Source of the DNA: Prochlorococcus sp. AG-347-K16
GTDB taxonomy: Bacteria > Cyanobacteriota > Cyanobacteriia > PCC-6307 > Cyanobiaceae
Length of the DNA stretch: 40,964 nucleotides
Assembly: GCA_003281405.1 (NCBI GenBank)
Contig: QCCD01000012.1
Span: forward strand, 1-40,964
Reading direction: 5' to 3'
A program made the translations under genes and the position numbers. Below the pieces are notes generated by a model. It was not told the DNA's origin, did not search any database, and saw nothing but the letters and a program-made list of their open reading frames with translations. Numbering within the stretch: the stretch's first letter is position 1; the number at the start of each line of letters is the position of its first letter. Positions 34,001 to 40,964 of this stretch are shown here, piece after piece.

Positions 34001-34991
34001 TCAAACGAATATTGAAATAATTTCAAATGAAACAATTTTGAATTCTGTTCTTTTAGGTGAAAATTTACCAAATTATTTGGATAATTTAAGTTTTAATAAT
34101 CTTAAATTAAAACTTGGACCAGATTTTAAACTTCAATATTCAGATATAGTTCAAGCTTATTTAGATACCAAATTAGACCTTACTTTAAATGGCGAGGTTG
34201 GAAAAGATTTAAATGCTAGGGGGCTTATTTATCTTAGGAAAGGTAGAGCAAATCTATATACTACTCCTTTTAAACTTGATAAAAATAAAGATAATTACAT
34301 TTTATTTGCATCGAGAAGTGGTGTAGTTCCATTTATTAATTTTTCTCTAGTGAGTAAAGTCCCAGATTCTATAATTCCTATAAGTGAAAACAATCAGGAT
34401 TTAAATATCTCAGGTGATGTTGCTGTTGATGCTACTTCAAGTGCTAATGGTGCATTTGGGATTGGCAATTCAAGGCTTATCAAAATTGAAGCATCTTATG
34501 AAGGGTTTTTAGATCAATTATCTTTTGCTGATGAAAATAAAAGAATTCAATTAAGAAGTACTCCAAGTTATAACAGATCACAAATAATTGGTTTGATTGG
34601 AGGTAACTCTGCAAATTTAATAAATAGAGCATTTATTTCTCAACTTAATAATGCTGATGCATTTAGCGAAAGATTTCAGTTATCTCTATATCCAGCTTTA
34701 ATAGAAAATAATGATTCATTAAATAGTATTTTTTCCAATGAAAATCTAGATATAGAGAATGATGGTGAATCATCTTCTAATGAGGAATTTTCTTCTCAAG
34801 CTTGGGTAGCCGAAATAGGACTGGATATTACTGATAAAATAAATTTTGCTTTTCAAACGGTTCCAGGTAGAGATGATATTTCACCTTTGGGAATTTTGAC
34901 TTTTCAGGCAAATCCAAACTTAGAGTTATTAGGTTCTTATGATTCGAATGGAGATTGGAAAAGTCAAGTTCAATTATTTTTTAGATATTAA
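31044..34991 (+). CDS. Very large TamB-like (DUF490) envelope protein
   Basis: This 1315-residue protein has an N-terminal signal-anchor (about residues 8-28) followed by a long beta-rich periplasmic region with repeating short strands. It ends in a DUF490-type segment: ADENKRIQLRSTPSYNRSQIIGLIGG, then a final strand ending LFFRY. The layout fits TamB, which forms a long hydrophobic groove and is thought to carry lipids or to aid outer-membrane protein assembly with TamA or another Omp85 protein. No Omp85 gene is in the window. Unusual features are its high Lys/Asn content and length. Two starts are possible, the TTG at 31032 and the TTG at 31044. I list 31044 because it gives a KKIR-type N-terminus. 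Confidence 0.88.
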   Translation: MKKIRSLNLNTKFLLVGIIASLGFIGTFLLNNFSRDLYNSRKSEIENSIENLLNTNVSLGDYSGIRFLGFSLKNSKIVDKKNLDSGIKAKNLYIGIMPLRSFLKQKWIVKITPKEAAINIDRDFFKRDKPFDKERSTKKPKLKYELNFNFNKYSILNLKKSGLKTKVKGSVIYKSSNRQIIANVKSNFDGKGLLEFKFNTKLNKDFLKLELFSRGLDLENSEYSIGNRKIYFKKGKFKSNFRFNKSTKRTFCGGRFSFTNLKIKQEDLLENINADSTSFFCKDNILIGNSANLNYGTLNSNFNLNIPLNKSSNKIDLKGSIGYVNSLNPDMELSGHLPYWFDRRGINFGEIYSSLKINRTQLSNLNIFRNKEIRGFVTAKGELKGKITDPDILIKFNVDYPRFKGIRIREAWEGDIKNKNNKFLLNMKNKYSPIPSFLSIRFDSNLKLDNFSFSRLFNSNKGSIEVFKENNSYIWEAKKFPLDELELSIGNNQFDRIEGIINGSGTINSEQSYLDGRLAWSLSKYRNIKLANSLFDFSFNDNSFNVNSSLYPIDGGIIEVDYDSNKNNLINLDFNDISTSWTVLTALDIFKFDNKKVIQTIKSNILNDVEINKENNSFKERIDFINNFIESNNAPEDNLKLQKYFNKFSSRYNAKVTIEGDRPSNYKLDAKLNGYLDVFREDNKNKKEEFYIDLEGGLLKGNGSLKIKKLPLSASNIFLNQPRDFLGGLDMNLLYNLDDKSFLSQISSNNSSIKNNKLFFEKGIIEFNNSVFDIDFSLLINDSKIPISFKGSIPINRSDNLDLRLIGNGQFIELLDIFADEYFTYNEGDVNLRMILKGTLNKPILNGFFLVKDSQIDFFNNSLKDINSLIIFDFDSLEVNNIQAKSEDSGEIFIKGSLPFYSKNDSEKTEINLITNRFNLKKGNFNFLIDSDLDLSGSFESPILSGSLSFNNGFINLNSTNQNDKKGKNLIRKEDEKDWPELYWNNQTNIEIISNETILNSVLLGENLPNYLDNLSFNNLKLKLGPDFKLQYSDIVQAYLDTKLDLTLNGEVGKDLNARGLIYLRKGRANLYTTPFKLDKNKDNYILFASRSGVVPFINFSLVSKVPDSIIPISENNQDLNISGDVAVDATSSANGAFGIGNSRLIKIEASYEGFLDQLSFADENKRIQLRSTPSYNRSQIIGLIGGNSANLINRAFISQLNNADAFSERFQLSLYPALIENNDSLNSIFSNENLDIENDGESSSNEEFSSQAWVAEIGLDITDKINFAFQTVPGRDDISPLGILTFQANPNLELLGSYDSNGDWKSQVQLFFRY

Positions 34992-35057
34992 CTCAGAAAA
35001 AAATTTACTTTAAAGAATCGTTAATTTGAATTATTATTAGATTAACTAAAAAATATT

Positions 35058-36368
35058 ATGGCTAATATCTTTGAAGTTCCCAAACCAGATAATTATCTTT
35101 TAGAAAAAGCTGAGAAAGTTCGTTTGGCGTCAATAAAAATAAGTCAGACTGAAAATCAAAATCGAATTAAAGCCTTAAATTTTATGGCTGATTGTCTAGA
35201 AAAAAATTCTAAAGAAATATTAGATGCTAATAATGAGGATTATTCAAATGCAGAAAAAAAAGGTATTTCTAGGGCTTTACTTTCTAGATTAAAGTTATCA
35301 AAATCAAAACTAAATTCAGGAATTGAAGGAGTAAGAAAAGTTGGCGATTTGGCTGATCCTGTAAATCAAGTTCAAATAAAAAGAGAGCTTGCAAAGGGAT
35401 TGATGTTAGAAAGAAAAACTGTGCCAATTGGAGTCTTGGGGGTTATTTTTGAATCAAGGCCAGATGCAGTAATGCAGATTAGTTCTTTAGCAATAAGATC
35501 GGGTAATGGAGTAATGCTAAAGGGAGGTAGTGAAGCCAATTTAACAAATACTGCAATAGTGAAAGCATTAAAAGAAGGTTTAAATGAAGCAGGTCTTGAT
35601 AAGAATGCAATATGTTTACTAACAAGCAGGAAAGATAGCATGGCAATGTTAAATCTTGAGAAATATATTAATTTAATAATTCCAAGAGGAAGTAATGAAT
35701 TAGTTAAATTTATTCAGGAGAATACAAAAATTCCTGTGCTAGGCCATGCTGATGGAATTTGTCACTTGTTCATAGATATTGAGGCAAATTTAGAGATGGC
35801 TTTATCAGTTGCTTTGGACAGCAAAATTCAATATCCGGCAGCATGTAATGCCATCGAAACTTTATTAGTCCATAAGGATATCGCACCAGCTTTCTTAGAA
35901 AAGGCCATCCCTCTTTTTAATTCTAATGATGTAAAATTAATCGGAGATAAGAGATCAGTTGAATTAGGGTTAAAGTATGAGGCTAGTCTAGAAGATTGGG
36001 GAACTGAATATTTGGATTTAATTCTATCGATAAAAATTGTTGATGATCTTGTGGAGGCAATCACACATATTCAAAAATATAGTTCAAAACATACAGATGG
36101 AATAATTACTGAAAATTTAAATACTGCCAATCAATTTATGAATGTAGTTGATAGTGCAGGTGTTTTTCATAATTGCTCTACTAGGTTCGCAGATGGGTTT
36201 AGATATGGATTTGGCGCTGAAGTTGGCATATCTACTCAAACTCTTCCACCAAGGGGACCTGTAGGTCTAGAAGGTTTGGTAACTTATAAATATTTCCTAA
36301 GAGGTGATGGGAATATAGTTGATGATTTTTCATTAGGAAAGGCTATCTATACGCATAAAGATCTTTAA
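35058..36368 (+). CDS. proA: Gamma-glutamyl phosphate reductase
   Basis: This 436-residue aldehyde-dehydrogenase-fold enzyme reduces gamma-glutamyl phosphate in proline synthesis. The catalytic Cys C263 lies in YPAACNAIETLL (259-270). The conserved VPIGVLGVIFESRPDA segment (122-137), the LIIPRGSNELV motif (206-216) and GAEVGISTQTLPPRGPVGLEGL near the end are all present. The gene starts 66 nt after the TamB-like gene. folB begins 8 nt after the stop, and a lipase-like gene overlaps folB, so proA, folB and the hydrolase probably form one operon. The proB partner is not in the window. Confidence 0.97.
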   Translation: MANIFEVPKPDNYLLEKAEKVRLASIKISQTENQNRIKALNFMADCLEKNSKEILDANNEDYSNAEKKGISRALLSRLKLSKSKLNSGIEGVRKVGDLADPVNQVQIKRELAKGLMLERKTVPIGVLGVIFESRPDAVMQISSLAIRSGNGVMLKGGSEANLTNTAIVKALKEGLNEAGLDKNAICLLTSRKDSMAMLNLEKYINLIIPRGSNELVKFIQENTKIPVLGHADGICHLFIDIEANLEMALSVALDSKIQYPAACNAIETLLVHKDIAPAFLEKAIPLFNSNDVKLIGDKRSVELGLKYEASLEDWGTEYLDLILSIKIVDDLVEAITHIQKYSSKHTDGIITENLNTANQFMNVVDSAGVFHNCSTRFADGFRYGFGAEVGISTQTLPPRGPVGLEGLVTYKYFLRGDGNIVDDFSLGKAIYTHKDL

Positions 36369-36376
36369 AACTTTTA

Positions 36377-36742
36377 ATGATGGAAACTTTTTTAAAAATT
36401 GAGGATATAAAACTATGGGCTAGGGTTGGTGTCCTTGATGAAGAAAGGGAATTGGGACAACTATTTGTTTTAGATATATTTTTGTGGACTGATTTTGAAA
36501 AATGTACAATAAATGATGATATAGAAAAAACAATTGACTATTCAAAATTAGTTCAAATTTTAAAAGACCAATCAAAGAAAATATATTGTTTCACAATCGA
36601 AAAATATTCAAACGAAATTTTAGAAATCATTAATCAGGAATTTAAGCTTTCTAAAGTTAAAATTATTTTGACAAAATGTAATCCTCCAATCACAGGTTTC
36701 GATGGGAAGGTTTCAATTGTAAGAATTCTTGAAAATAATTAA
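36377..36742 (+). CDS. folB: Dihydroneopterin aldolase
   Basis: This 121-residue protein converts 7,8-dihydroneopterin to 6-hydroxymethyl-dihydropterin in folate synthesis. The family pattern is clear: FLKIEDIKLWARVGVLDEERELGQLF (5-30) with the substrate-binding Glu, TIDYSKLVQ (52-60), FTIEKYSNEI (72-81) and the catalytic lysine K100 in ILTKCNPPI. The length is usual. Either of two adjacent ATG codons (36377 or 36380) could be the start. It lies 8 nt after proA. Its 3' end may overlap the next gene by 14 nt if that gene starts at the TTG at 36729, but a start at 36747 would leave a 4-nt gap. Confidence 0.94.
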   Translation: MMETFLKIEDIKLWARVGVLDEERELGQLFVLDIFLWTDFEKCTINDDIEKTIDYSKLVQILKDQSKKIYCFTIEKYSNEILEIINQEFKLSKVKIILTKCNPPITGFDGKVSIVRILENN

Positions 36743-36746
36743 AGTA

Positions 36747-37340
36747 TTGGAAAAAAGAAATCCTATTATATTGATTCATGGTCTTTGGAATACTTCAAGT
36801 ATTTTTTCTTCTATTACCTCAAAACTTGATGATATTGGCATTGAATATTTTGCCCCAACTCTTAAGCATTCATATGGAATGACTTCAATTCTGGATTTGA
36901 CTAATAAATTAAACGAATTAATTTTAGAGAAATATGGTTTAGAAAAAGAAATAGATATTTTGGGATTTTCTATGGGAGGAATAATTGGTAGATACTGGCT
37001 TCAAAAATTTAATGGGCATAAAAGAACAAGAAGATTAATATCTATAGGTTCCCCTCACAAAGGAACTTTGATGGCTCAATTAATACCTAAATATCCCTTT
37101 AGAGGAATATCAGAAATGAAAATAAATAGTAAGTTTTTGAGAGAACTAGCAAATAATGATTTTTTTCTTGATGAAATTGAGTGTATAAATTTCTTTACTT
37201 TTTGGGATATGATGGTTTTCCCTAGCTGGTGGACAAATTTAAATTTTGGAAAAAAAATATCAGTAAAAGTATATAAACATAGAAACCTTGTAAGAAATAA
37301 ATCTGTGGTTGAAAAAATAATCAATGAAATTATTAAGTAG
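36747..37340 (+). CDS. Lipase/esterase-like alpha/beta hydrolase
   Basis: This protein of 197 residues (203 with the longer start) has an N-terminal IILIHGLWNTSSIF with the oxyanion-type HGxW. The nucleophile serine elbow GFSMGGIIGRYW is at residue 75 in the short form (81 in the long form). A SIGSPHKGTLMAQ motif follows, as in triacylglycerol lipase/PGAP1-like enzymes. No signal peptide is evident. The substrate is unknown; membrane lipids are a possibility. The TTG at 36747 leaves a 4-nt gap after folB, while the in-frame TTG at 36729 would overlap it by 14 nt. It converges on the oligopeptidase gene, the two stops overlapping by 8 nt. Confidence 0.85.
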   Translation: MEKRNPIILIHGLWNTSSIFSSITSKLDDIGIEYFAPTLKHSYGMTSILDLTNKLNELILEKYGLEKEIDILGFSMGGIIGRYWLQKFNGHKRTRRLISIGSPHKGTLMAQLIPKYPFRGISEMKINSKFLRELANNDFFLDEIECINFFTFWDMMVFPSWWTNLNFGKKISVKVYKHRNLVRNKSVVEKIINEIIK

Positions 37341-39420
37341 CTCCAGATAAACCTAAGTGCCTTATTAAGGAATCAGTTTGTGGCTCTCTTCCCCTGAATA
37401 GTTTAAATATGTCTAATGGAGGTAGGCTTCCTCCTAAGCTGAGTATTGTATCTTTGAATTTCTTTCCTATTAACTTTAAATCTTCATAGTTTTCTAGATC
37501 AGCTTCTTCAAACATTGAAAATGCATCAGCACTTAGAACTTCAGCCCATTTATATGAGTAATATCCTGCAGAATATCCGCCTGCAAATATATGACTAAAA
37601 CAACAAAGAAAGTGATCTTCTTGAATTGGTTCAATAACAGTAGTTTGTTTTGCAATTTCTCTTCTTATTTCATCTGCTGTTTTACCTTCGTTTTTATCAA
37701 TACTACTGTGCAATCTGAGGTCTGTTATTGCAAAATGTAGTTGTCTAAGAGTAGCCATGCCACAATTAAAAGTTCTATTTTTTAGGAGCTTCTCAAAATT
37801 CTCATCGGATAATTTTTCTCCTGATTTATAGTGCTTAGCAATACTCATAAGTGTATTTTTATGAAAACACCAGTTTTCCATAAATTGACTTGGAAGTTCG
37901 ACTGCATCCCACTCAACGCTGTTGATGCCAGCTGCTTGAGGAAGATTTACAGTAGTAAGCATGTGTTGAAGACCATGACCAAATTCATGGAAAAGTGTCT
38001 GAACTTCTTCAAAACTCATCAAACTAGGTTTATCTTTTGATGGTGGAGTCTGATTACAAACGAGATAAGCTACCGGGAGGGTCTTTTTGCCAACATTATT
38101 TTTATTCAAACATTCATCCATCCAAGCCCCTCCCCTCTTTGATTCAGGCCTCGAATATGGATCTAGATAAAATGATGCTATTTTGTCATTTTCTTTATTG
38201 AGGATATTAAAAAATAAAACGTCATCATTCCACAGAGGTGCCTCATCAGTTGCCTCGACTACTTTAATTTCAAAAAGCTTTTCACTTAATTTAAATAAAC
38301 CTTTTAAAACATCATTTAGTGGGAACCAAGGTCTCAAAGACTCTTGATCCAAATTAAGCTTTTCCTTTCTAAGAAGTTCGGACCAATAACTAATATCCCA
38401 TGGCTCGATATTTTGTGATTTTGGAAATCCATTAGCTTTAGAAAACTTATCGAGGGTTTCTAATTCAATTTTTGCAGTTTTGAATGCTGGCTCTCTCAAT
38501 TCTTCTAAAAGGTTTTCAACATTTTTAATTTCTTTAGCCATTTTCGTTGACAAACTTAGTTCTGCCCAACTTTTATAACCGAGAAGATTAGCCTGTTTAG
38601 TTCTAAGAGATAATATCTCTTCAATGATTTGAGAATTATTTTTTTCTCCTTGAGATGCCCTACCAACGAATGCCTTATATAATTTCTCTCTAAGGTTACG
38701 GTCGGTGGCATATGTCATAAATGAAGTATAAGTTGGGATATCTAGACTTAATTTCCAAGGCCCATTATTGATATCGACTTCTTCATCTTTTTTTGAGTGG
38801 TTGTTTGCAGAAATTGCCATCAATTCAAGTACTCGTTCAGGAAGACCATCGACTTCAGATTTTTTATTTAATATTAAAAACCATTGATTAGTAGCATCAA
38901 GAACATTATTGCTGAAGTCCGTTGATAAATTTCCAAGCTTTTCTGAAATGTTATTGAATTCTTCTTGATCATTCTTTTGTAGTGAAATTCCTCTATGTTG
39001 CATCTCAAGAATTTCTTTATCTAAAATTCTGTTTTTAATTTGATCAAAGTTATTTAACTCTTTAAGCTTGACTAAAGAATTGTAAATTATTTTGCTTTGC
39101 CCGAATTTATTACTCAAGCTAATAATCTCTGGAAGAAATTTTGAGTAAATGTCTCTTAAGCTTTCAGAATTATTTACGGCATTTAAGTGACTGATTACTC
39201 CCCAACTCCATCTAAGAATTTCATTTACTTCATTTAAAGGATTTATTACCTTATTCCAACTTAAATCATTTTCAGACAAATAATTAGATAAATTTTTTTC
39301 TATGTTTTTAAAATCTTCAGTTATCTTTTCTAGTACTACTGGAAATTGTTTACTTATGTTTTCGGGAGTAAATTTTTTAAATTGTGGTAACTCTCCATAT
39401 TTAAAGATTGAGGTATCCAT
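37333..39420 (-). CDS. prlC: Oligopeptidase A-like M3 zinc metallopeptidase
   Basis: This 695-residue protein is an M3 family peptidase that degrades short peptides in the cytosol. The zinc motif HEFGHGLQHML is at 478-488, with H478 and H482 as ligands and E479 catalytic. The third ligand Glu is expected in SVEWDAVELPSQ (about 501-512, E508 the likely residue). Other family motifs are FYLDPYSRPESKRGGAW and the C-terminal FAGGYSAGYYSYKWAEVLSADAF. The length is normal for oligopeptidase A or a plant-type organellar homologue. The last bases overlap the convergent hydrolase gene by 8 nt. ndhD is upstream on the same strand, with a gap of 13 nt, so they may be cotranscribed. Confidence 0.95.
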   Translation of the reverse strand: MDTSIFKYGELPQFKKFTPENISKQFPVVLEKITEDFKNIEKNLSNYLSENDLSWNKVINPLNEVNEILRWSWGVISHLNAVNNSESLRDIYSKFLPEIISLSNKFGQSKIIYNSLVKLKELNNFDQIKNRILDKEILEMQHRGISLQKNDQEEFNNISEKLGNLSTDFSNNVLDATNQWFLILNKKSEVDGLPERVLELMAISANNHSKKDEEVDINNGPWKLSLDIPTYTSFMTYATDRNLREKLYKAFVGRASQGEKNNSQIIEEILSLRTKQANLLGYKSWAELSLSTKMAKEIKNVENLLEELREPAFKTAKIELETLDKFSKANGFPKSQNIEPWDISYWSELLRKEKLNLDQESLRPWFPLNDVLKGLFKLSEKLFEIKVVEATDEAPLWNDDVLFFNILNKENDKIASFYLDPYSRPESKRGGAWMDECLNKNNVGKKTLPVAYLVCNQTPPSKDKPSLMSFEEVQTLFHEFGHGLQHMLTTVNLPQAAGINSVEWDAVELPSQFMENWCFHKNTLMSIAKHYKSGEKLSDENFEKLLKNRTFNCGMATLRQLHFAITDLRLHSSIDKNEGKTADEIRREIAKQTTVIEPIQEDHFLCCFSHIFAGGYSAGYYSYKWAEVLSADAFSMFEEADLENYEDLKLIGKKFKDTILSLGGSLPPLDIFKLFRGREPQTDSLIRHLGLSGAT

Positions 39421-39433
39421 TTATTGAAGTGAT

Positions 39434-40964
39434 CTAATTAACTAAAGTTGGTATTAACCCAACTAATTTAGCTAGAGTCAGCTGCTGACTGAGAGCATTA
39501 GTTGAAGATTCGTATAAATTTATCGCAATTTTTGGCCAAAAACCTATCACTAAAGTAGGTAATAATAAGCTGAACCCAATCGTCAATTCTCGACCATTCA
39601 TCTCTTTAACTGTAGCTAGTGCAGGAATTCTTGGACCAAAGAATACTCTTCTACACATTGATAGTAGATATATTGGTGTTAGTACTAAACCTATAGCTGC
39701 AATTAAAATCGTTATTGATCTAAAGATAGAGCTGAACCCTTCTTGACTGGTAATCCCTAGAAATACAGTTATTTCACTTATAAATCCGCTCATTCCAGGT
39801 AATGCAAGAGAGGCTAGTGAGCTTGCTAAGAAAAAAGCAAAAGTTATTGGCAAAACCTTTGCTAAACCGCCCATATTTGGTATAGAAAGAGTATTTGTTC
39901 TTTCATAGAATGAGCCCGTAACAAAGAACATAGCTGCAGCTATAAGCCCGTGACTGATCATTTGCAGCATTGCTCCGCTAATTCCTAGTGCATCTACGGC
40001 TCCAATCCCTAACAGAACAAAACCCATATGACTCACAGAGCTACATGCAATTCTCCTTTTGACATTATCTTGTGCAAATGCATTTAAAGCTCCGTAAATT
40101 ATATTAATGATTCCAAGAATAATTAACGCAGGTGCAATTTGAAGATGTACTTCGGGTAGTATTTGAACATTGAATCTTAAAAGAGCATAACCTCCCATTT
40201 TTAAGAGTATACCGGCTAACAACATTGAAACTGGAGCATTAGCCTCTCCATGTGCATCAGGTAACCATGTATGTAATGGAAAGATAGGAAGTTTTACACC
40301 AAAACCGATTAAAAATCCTAAATAAGATAATAAAGCTAGGCTCCCCGATACATGTTTATTGGTTAAATCAGTAATATTTAAAGTAAAGGTATCACCACTC
40401 AAGGCAAGTGCTAAGCCACTTATGAGTATTAATAAAGAAGCTAAAGCTGTATAAAGAATGAATTTAGTGGCCGCATATAATTTCTTTTTCCCTCCCCAAA
40501 TAGCAATAAGAAGATAAACAGGAACTAATTCAAGTTCCCATGCTAAGAAAAATAATAGGAAATCCTGAGAAAGGAAAACTAGTGCCTGTGCTGATGCTTG
40601 GACTAATAAAAGAGAAAAGTATAGATTAGATTTTTTCTTAATTTTCCAACTAGCCGCAGCTGATAAAAATGTAATTAATCCACTTAAAGCTATTAAAGGA
40701 GCAGATAACCCATCTACGCCAAGAGACCACTCTAAGCCAATTGATGGTAACCAGGAAGTTCTTTCTACCAGTTGTAAAGAGCTATCTGAAGTATTGAATT
40801 TTTGAAAAAGGACGCCGATTATTAATAAAAAATCTATAAATAGAAAAATCAATGAAATATTTCTAGGTAGCGAATTATCTTCTCCTTTTTTTGAACTTAA
40901 GAAAGGCAATATTAATGCCCCAATTAAAGGCAGTAAAACAATAGATGATAGCCAAGGAAAAGAT
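39434..40964 (-). CDS. ndhD: NAD(P)H-quinone oxidoreductase subunit 4 (N-terminus cut by window)
   Basis: The frame is open to the end of the window, so the 5' end is missing. The visible portion is about 509 residues. The first visible residues read [16 protein letters not shown], as expected close to the N-terminus of NdhD. It has about 13-14 hydrophobic segments, the [16 protein letters not shown] motif (Glu in transmembrane proton path), [22 protein letters not shown] and [13 protein letters not shown], all characteristic of proton-pumping NuoM/NdhD. It is part of the thylakoid NDH-1 complex, which drives cyclic electron flow. Which paralogue (NDH-1L or the CO2-uptake forms) cannot be told from this window alone. 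The internal TTG at 40909 is not a start. Confidence 0.95.
   Translation of the reverse strand, partial: SFPWLSSIVLLPLIGALILPFLSSKKGEDNSLPRNISLIFLFIDFLLIIGVLFQKFNTSDSSLQLVERTSWLPSIGLEWSLGVDGLSAPLIALSGLITFLSAAASWKIKKKSNLYFSLLLVQASAQALVFLSQDFLLFFLAWELELVPVYLLIAIWGGKKKLYAATKFILYTALASLLILISGLALALSGDTFTLNITDLTNKHVSGSLALLSYLGFLIGFGVKLPIFPLHTWLPDAHGEANAPVSMLLAGILLKMGGYALLRFNVQILPEVHLQIAPALIILGIINIIYGALNAFAQDNVKRRIACSSVSHMGFVLLGIGAVDALGISGAMLQMISHGLIAAAMFFVTGSFYERTNTLSIPNMGGLAKVLPITFAFFLASSLASLALPGMSGFISEITVFLGITSQEGFSSIFRSITILIAAIGLVLTPIYLLSMCRRVFFGPRIPALATVKEMNGRELTIGFSLLLPTLVIGFWPKIAINLYESSTNALSQQLTLAKLVGLIPTLVN

Overview
The window looks like a stretch of chromosome from a high-light-adapted Prochlorococcus or a very close marine picocyanobacterium. 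The evidence is the very low GC (about 30% by eye), gaps of a few bases between genes, an alpha-carboxysome operon of the marine cyanobacterial type, cyanobacterial NDH-1 subunits NdhL and NdhD, plastocyanin, cyAbrB, a Ycf51-like protein, a Ycf52/NSI-like acetyltransferase and a group 2 sigma factor. I see no insertion sequence, prophage, integrase, CRISPR array or rRNA. One tRNA is present. The ends of the window cut csoS2 (left) and ndhD (right).

Layout. Positions 1-2642 hold the end of the carboxysome operon: csoS2 C-terminus, shell carbonic anhydrase csoSCA, vertex proteins csoS4A and csoS4B, and a pterin-dehydratase-like Rubisco assembly factor. A small conserved protein of unknown function converges on it. 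Positions 2962-7137 hold the gloB-ridA pair and, divergently, hisG, an ABC exporter and a GNAT acetyltransferase. Positions 7138-10026 hold two small-glycan/nucleotidyl-transferase-like proteins and dnaA. Positions 10032-14931 hold a divergent glutathione pair (long GST and glutathione reductase), a Ca2+/cation antiporter and pyrC. Positions 15031-16624 hold tRNA-Leu(UAA) and the ndhL-DUF3007-trpA block. Positions 16707-19275 are a regulator-rich segment: cyAbrB, a YCII protein, a small helix-turn-helix protein coupled to a DUF1232 membrane protein, and a sigma factor. Positions 19446-23686 hold hisIE, a QueD-like protein, clpB and petE. Positions 23746-30979 are a long minus-strand run: epimerase, hemE, glgB, a CocE-type hydrolase, a small secreted protein, a DUF4332 protein and a Ycf51-like protein. 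Positions 31032-37340 run on the plus strand: a TamB-like giant, proA, folB and a lipase-like hydrolase. An M3 oligopeptidase and ndhD close the window on the minus strand.

The genes are mostly core metabolism: carbon fixation, histidine, tryptophan, proline, pyrimidine, heme and glycogen synthesis, redox and photosynthetic electron flow. There is no gene-free stretch longer than 300 bases. The longest gaps are about 197 bp (17431-17627), 170 bp (19276-19445) and about 169 bp upstream of dnaA (if the shorter start of its divergent neighbour is right). No GC-rich hairpin followed by a T run, as expected of an intrinsic terminator, was found. Several convergent gene pairs abut or overlap.

I did not find a clearly new defence or mobile system. 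The items most worth a second look are a 17-bp perfect palindrome in the dnaA leader, helically phased TTAATTAA sites upstream of the sigma factor, the coupled HTH/DUF1232 pair, the QueD-like protein with an altered metal-binding motif, and the small conserved protein beside the carboxysome operon.
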